Shown here: piece by piece, positions 20,310-21,070 of the stretch | Layout: each line of letters begins with the position of its first letter | Numbering within the stretch: position 1 is the stretch's first letter | DNA from: RUG13091 sp963619935 | GTDB taxonomy: Bacteria; Bacillota_I; Bacilli_A; RFN20; CAG-826 | NCBI GenBank assembly: GCA_963619935.1 | Contig: CAVEYA010000052.1 | Span: forward strand, 1-21,070 | DNA: 21,070 nucleotides | Direction of reading: 5' to 3' | Program-made: the position numbers and the translations under genes | Notes under the pieces: generated by a model | Told to the model about the DNA's origin: nothing | Databases searched by the model: none | What the model saw: the letters and a program-made list of their open reading frames with translations, nothing else

Positions 20310-20798
20310 CTAGTTAGCTTCCTCCAAATCACGATAATGTTTAATAATCTTTGCGACATCGTCGACTTTTACTTGTGGCCAAACTTTTCCATTAATAGAA
20401 ACAGCTGGTGCAATTGCACACGCACCAACACAACGTAAGACGTCTAATGTGAATAAACCGTCTTCAGTTGTTTGACCAGCTTGAATGTTAAGTAATTGAG
20501 CAAATTTGTCTAACACTAATTGTGCTCCTTTAACATAACATGCTGTACCTAAGCAAACACCAATAACGTATTTGCCTTTTGGATTGAGTGAGAAGAACGA
20601 ATAAAATGTCACAACACCATAAATTTCTGATACTGGATATCCAGTTAATTCTGAAACTAATTCTTGCACTTCAAGAGGAACATAGCCGAATTCCTTTTGA
20701 ATTGCTTCAAGAATCATAATTAAAGGTGTAGGTTCATTTTTATAGCGTTCACAAATTTCTGTAATTTGTTTTACAGCTTGTGGTTGTAAATGTGCCAT
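20310..20798 (-). CDS. hydC: [2Fe-2S] subunit HydC of the hydrogenase (NuoE-like)
   Basis: 162 residues, typical of NuoE/HydC. The thioredoxin-like [2Fe-2S] ligands C82-x4-C87 (VCLGTACYV) and C123-x3-C127 (RCVGACAIAP) are present, as are GYVP and YGVVTFYSFF of the family. It passes electrons between the clusters of HydB. It is the first gene of hydCBA; TAGGAGG precedes the ATG and a good promoter lies 40 bp upstream. Confidence 0.96.
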   Translation of the reverse strand: MAHLQPQAVKQITEICERYKNEPTPLIMILEAIQKEFGYVPLEVQELVSELTGYPVSEIYGVVTFYSFFSLNPKGKYVIGVCLGTACYVKGAQLVLDKFAQLLNIQAGQTTEDGLFTLDVLRCVGACAIAPAVSINGKVWPQVKVDDVAKIIKHYRDLEEAN

Positions 20799-20836
20799 AG
20801 AAATCCTCCTATAGATTTAAAATAATCAGCATTTAA

Positions 20837-20865
20837 ATTATACGTGCGGGAGCGCATTAAAACAA
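20837..20865 (-). promoter_or_regulatory. Promoter of the hydCBA operon
   Basis: On the minus strand TTGTTT (20865-20860) and a consensus TATAAT (20842-20837) are 17 bp apart. The spacer is unusually GC-rich (CGCTCCCGCACG). A leader of about 30 bases to the hydC ATG holds no obvious structure. Confidence 0.65.
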
Positions 20866-21070
20866 TTATTAAATATTAAAAAATATGAAATCGGGATTAA
20901 TTTATAAAAATAGGTACCGATTTCTTAATATGACATGATTATTTTTTAATAGGGAAGATTCATATCAATGACTTGGTAAAGATTGGATTATAAAAAAAGG
21001 GAGTTAAACATTAGATAAGATATTATTTTTTAAACTTTAATTATTAGGTATCGATGCAAGCATATAATAC
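20866..21070. other. AT-rich intergenic end of the window
   Basis: No gene is recognisable. An inverted repeat GAAATCGG (20887-20894) / CCGATTTC (20927-20934) has a 32-nt loop, too open for a confident terminator. The remainder is AT-rich spacer. Confidence 0.5.

Noticed and set aside
20887..20934. Inverted repeat upstream of hydC as a terminator
   Set aside because: The 8-bp arms enclose a 32-nt loop and no adjacent gene end is visible.
1..21070. Mycoplasma genetic code (TGA = Trp)
   Set aside because: The HNH gene ends with TGA at a sensible place and no conserved protein here needs TGA as Trp.

Overview
The window reads as a piece of an AT-rich, low-GC Gram-positive genome, most likely an anaerobic member of the Bacilli near the Mollicutes/Erysipelotrichia branch (uncultured gut or rumen type). 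The grounds are low-GC codon use with the standard code (TGA is a stop), strong AAGGAGG-type ribosome binding sites, the Firmicutes gene orders ecfA1-ecfA2-ecfT-truA-rplM-rpsI and cysS-rlmB-sigH, and a trimeric [FeFe] hydrogenase typical of fermenters. Apart from the partial ATPase gene at the left edge, every gene runs on the minus strand. The taxonomic placement is inference.

Left part (1-4280), accessory: a truncated DUF4143-type AAA ATPase gene (+), a short field of 11-bp repeats, then a 2.9-kb islet lying between an intact tRNA-Leu(TAG) gene (4196-4280) and a second copy of that tRNA's 3' half plus its terminator (1300-1361). The islet holds only two coupled genes and a structured non-coding stretch. 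One gene encodes an HNH-nuclease-like protein with glycine-rich membrane segments; the other a coiled-coil protein with a C-terminal membrane anchor. The non-coding stretch has its own extended -10 promoter and would end at the duplicated terminator. I see no integrase inside. This is the best candidate for an undescribed system, plausibly anti-phage or inter-bacterial conflict; function is inference.

Middle (4290-8580): a tRNA operon Val(CAC)-Thr(TGT)-Leu(TAG) with promoter and terminator; a large Big_2-type surface lipoprotein with an operator-like dyad over its promoter; a second lipoprotein gene broken by a frameshift and a stop; a ribokinase gene whose last ~16 codons are cut off by a one-base frameshift; and tRNA-Ile(GAT).

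Right part (8645-20798), core: rpsI and rplM (with a probable L13 leader), a yebC-family gene, truA, the ECF vitamin-transporter energy module ecfT-ecfA2-ecfA1, a SigH-like sigma factor, rlmB, cysS, and the operon hydC-hydB-hydA for an NADH/ferredoxin-linked [FeFe] hydrogenase. The sigma factor appears to use an ATT start codon behind a ribosome binding site buried in a terminator-like hairpin. ecfA1 appears to be transcribed as a leaderless mRNA. Three reading frames (the second lipoprotein, rbsK and perhaps cysS) carry one-base shifts, so assembly error versus real decay needs separating.
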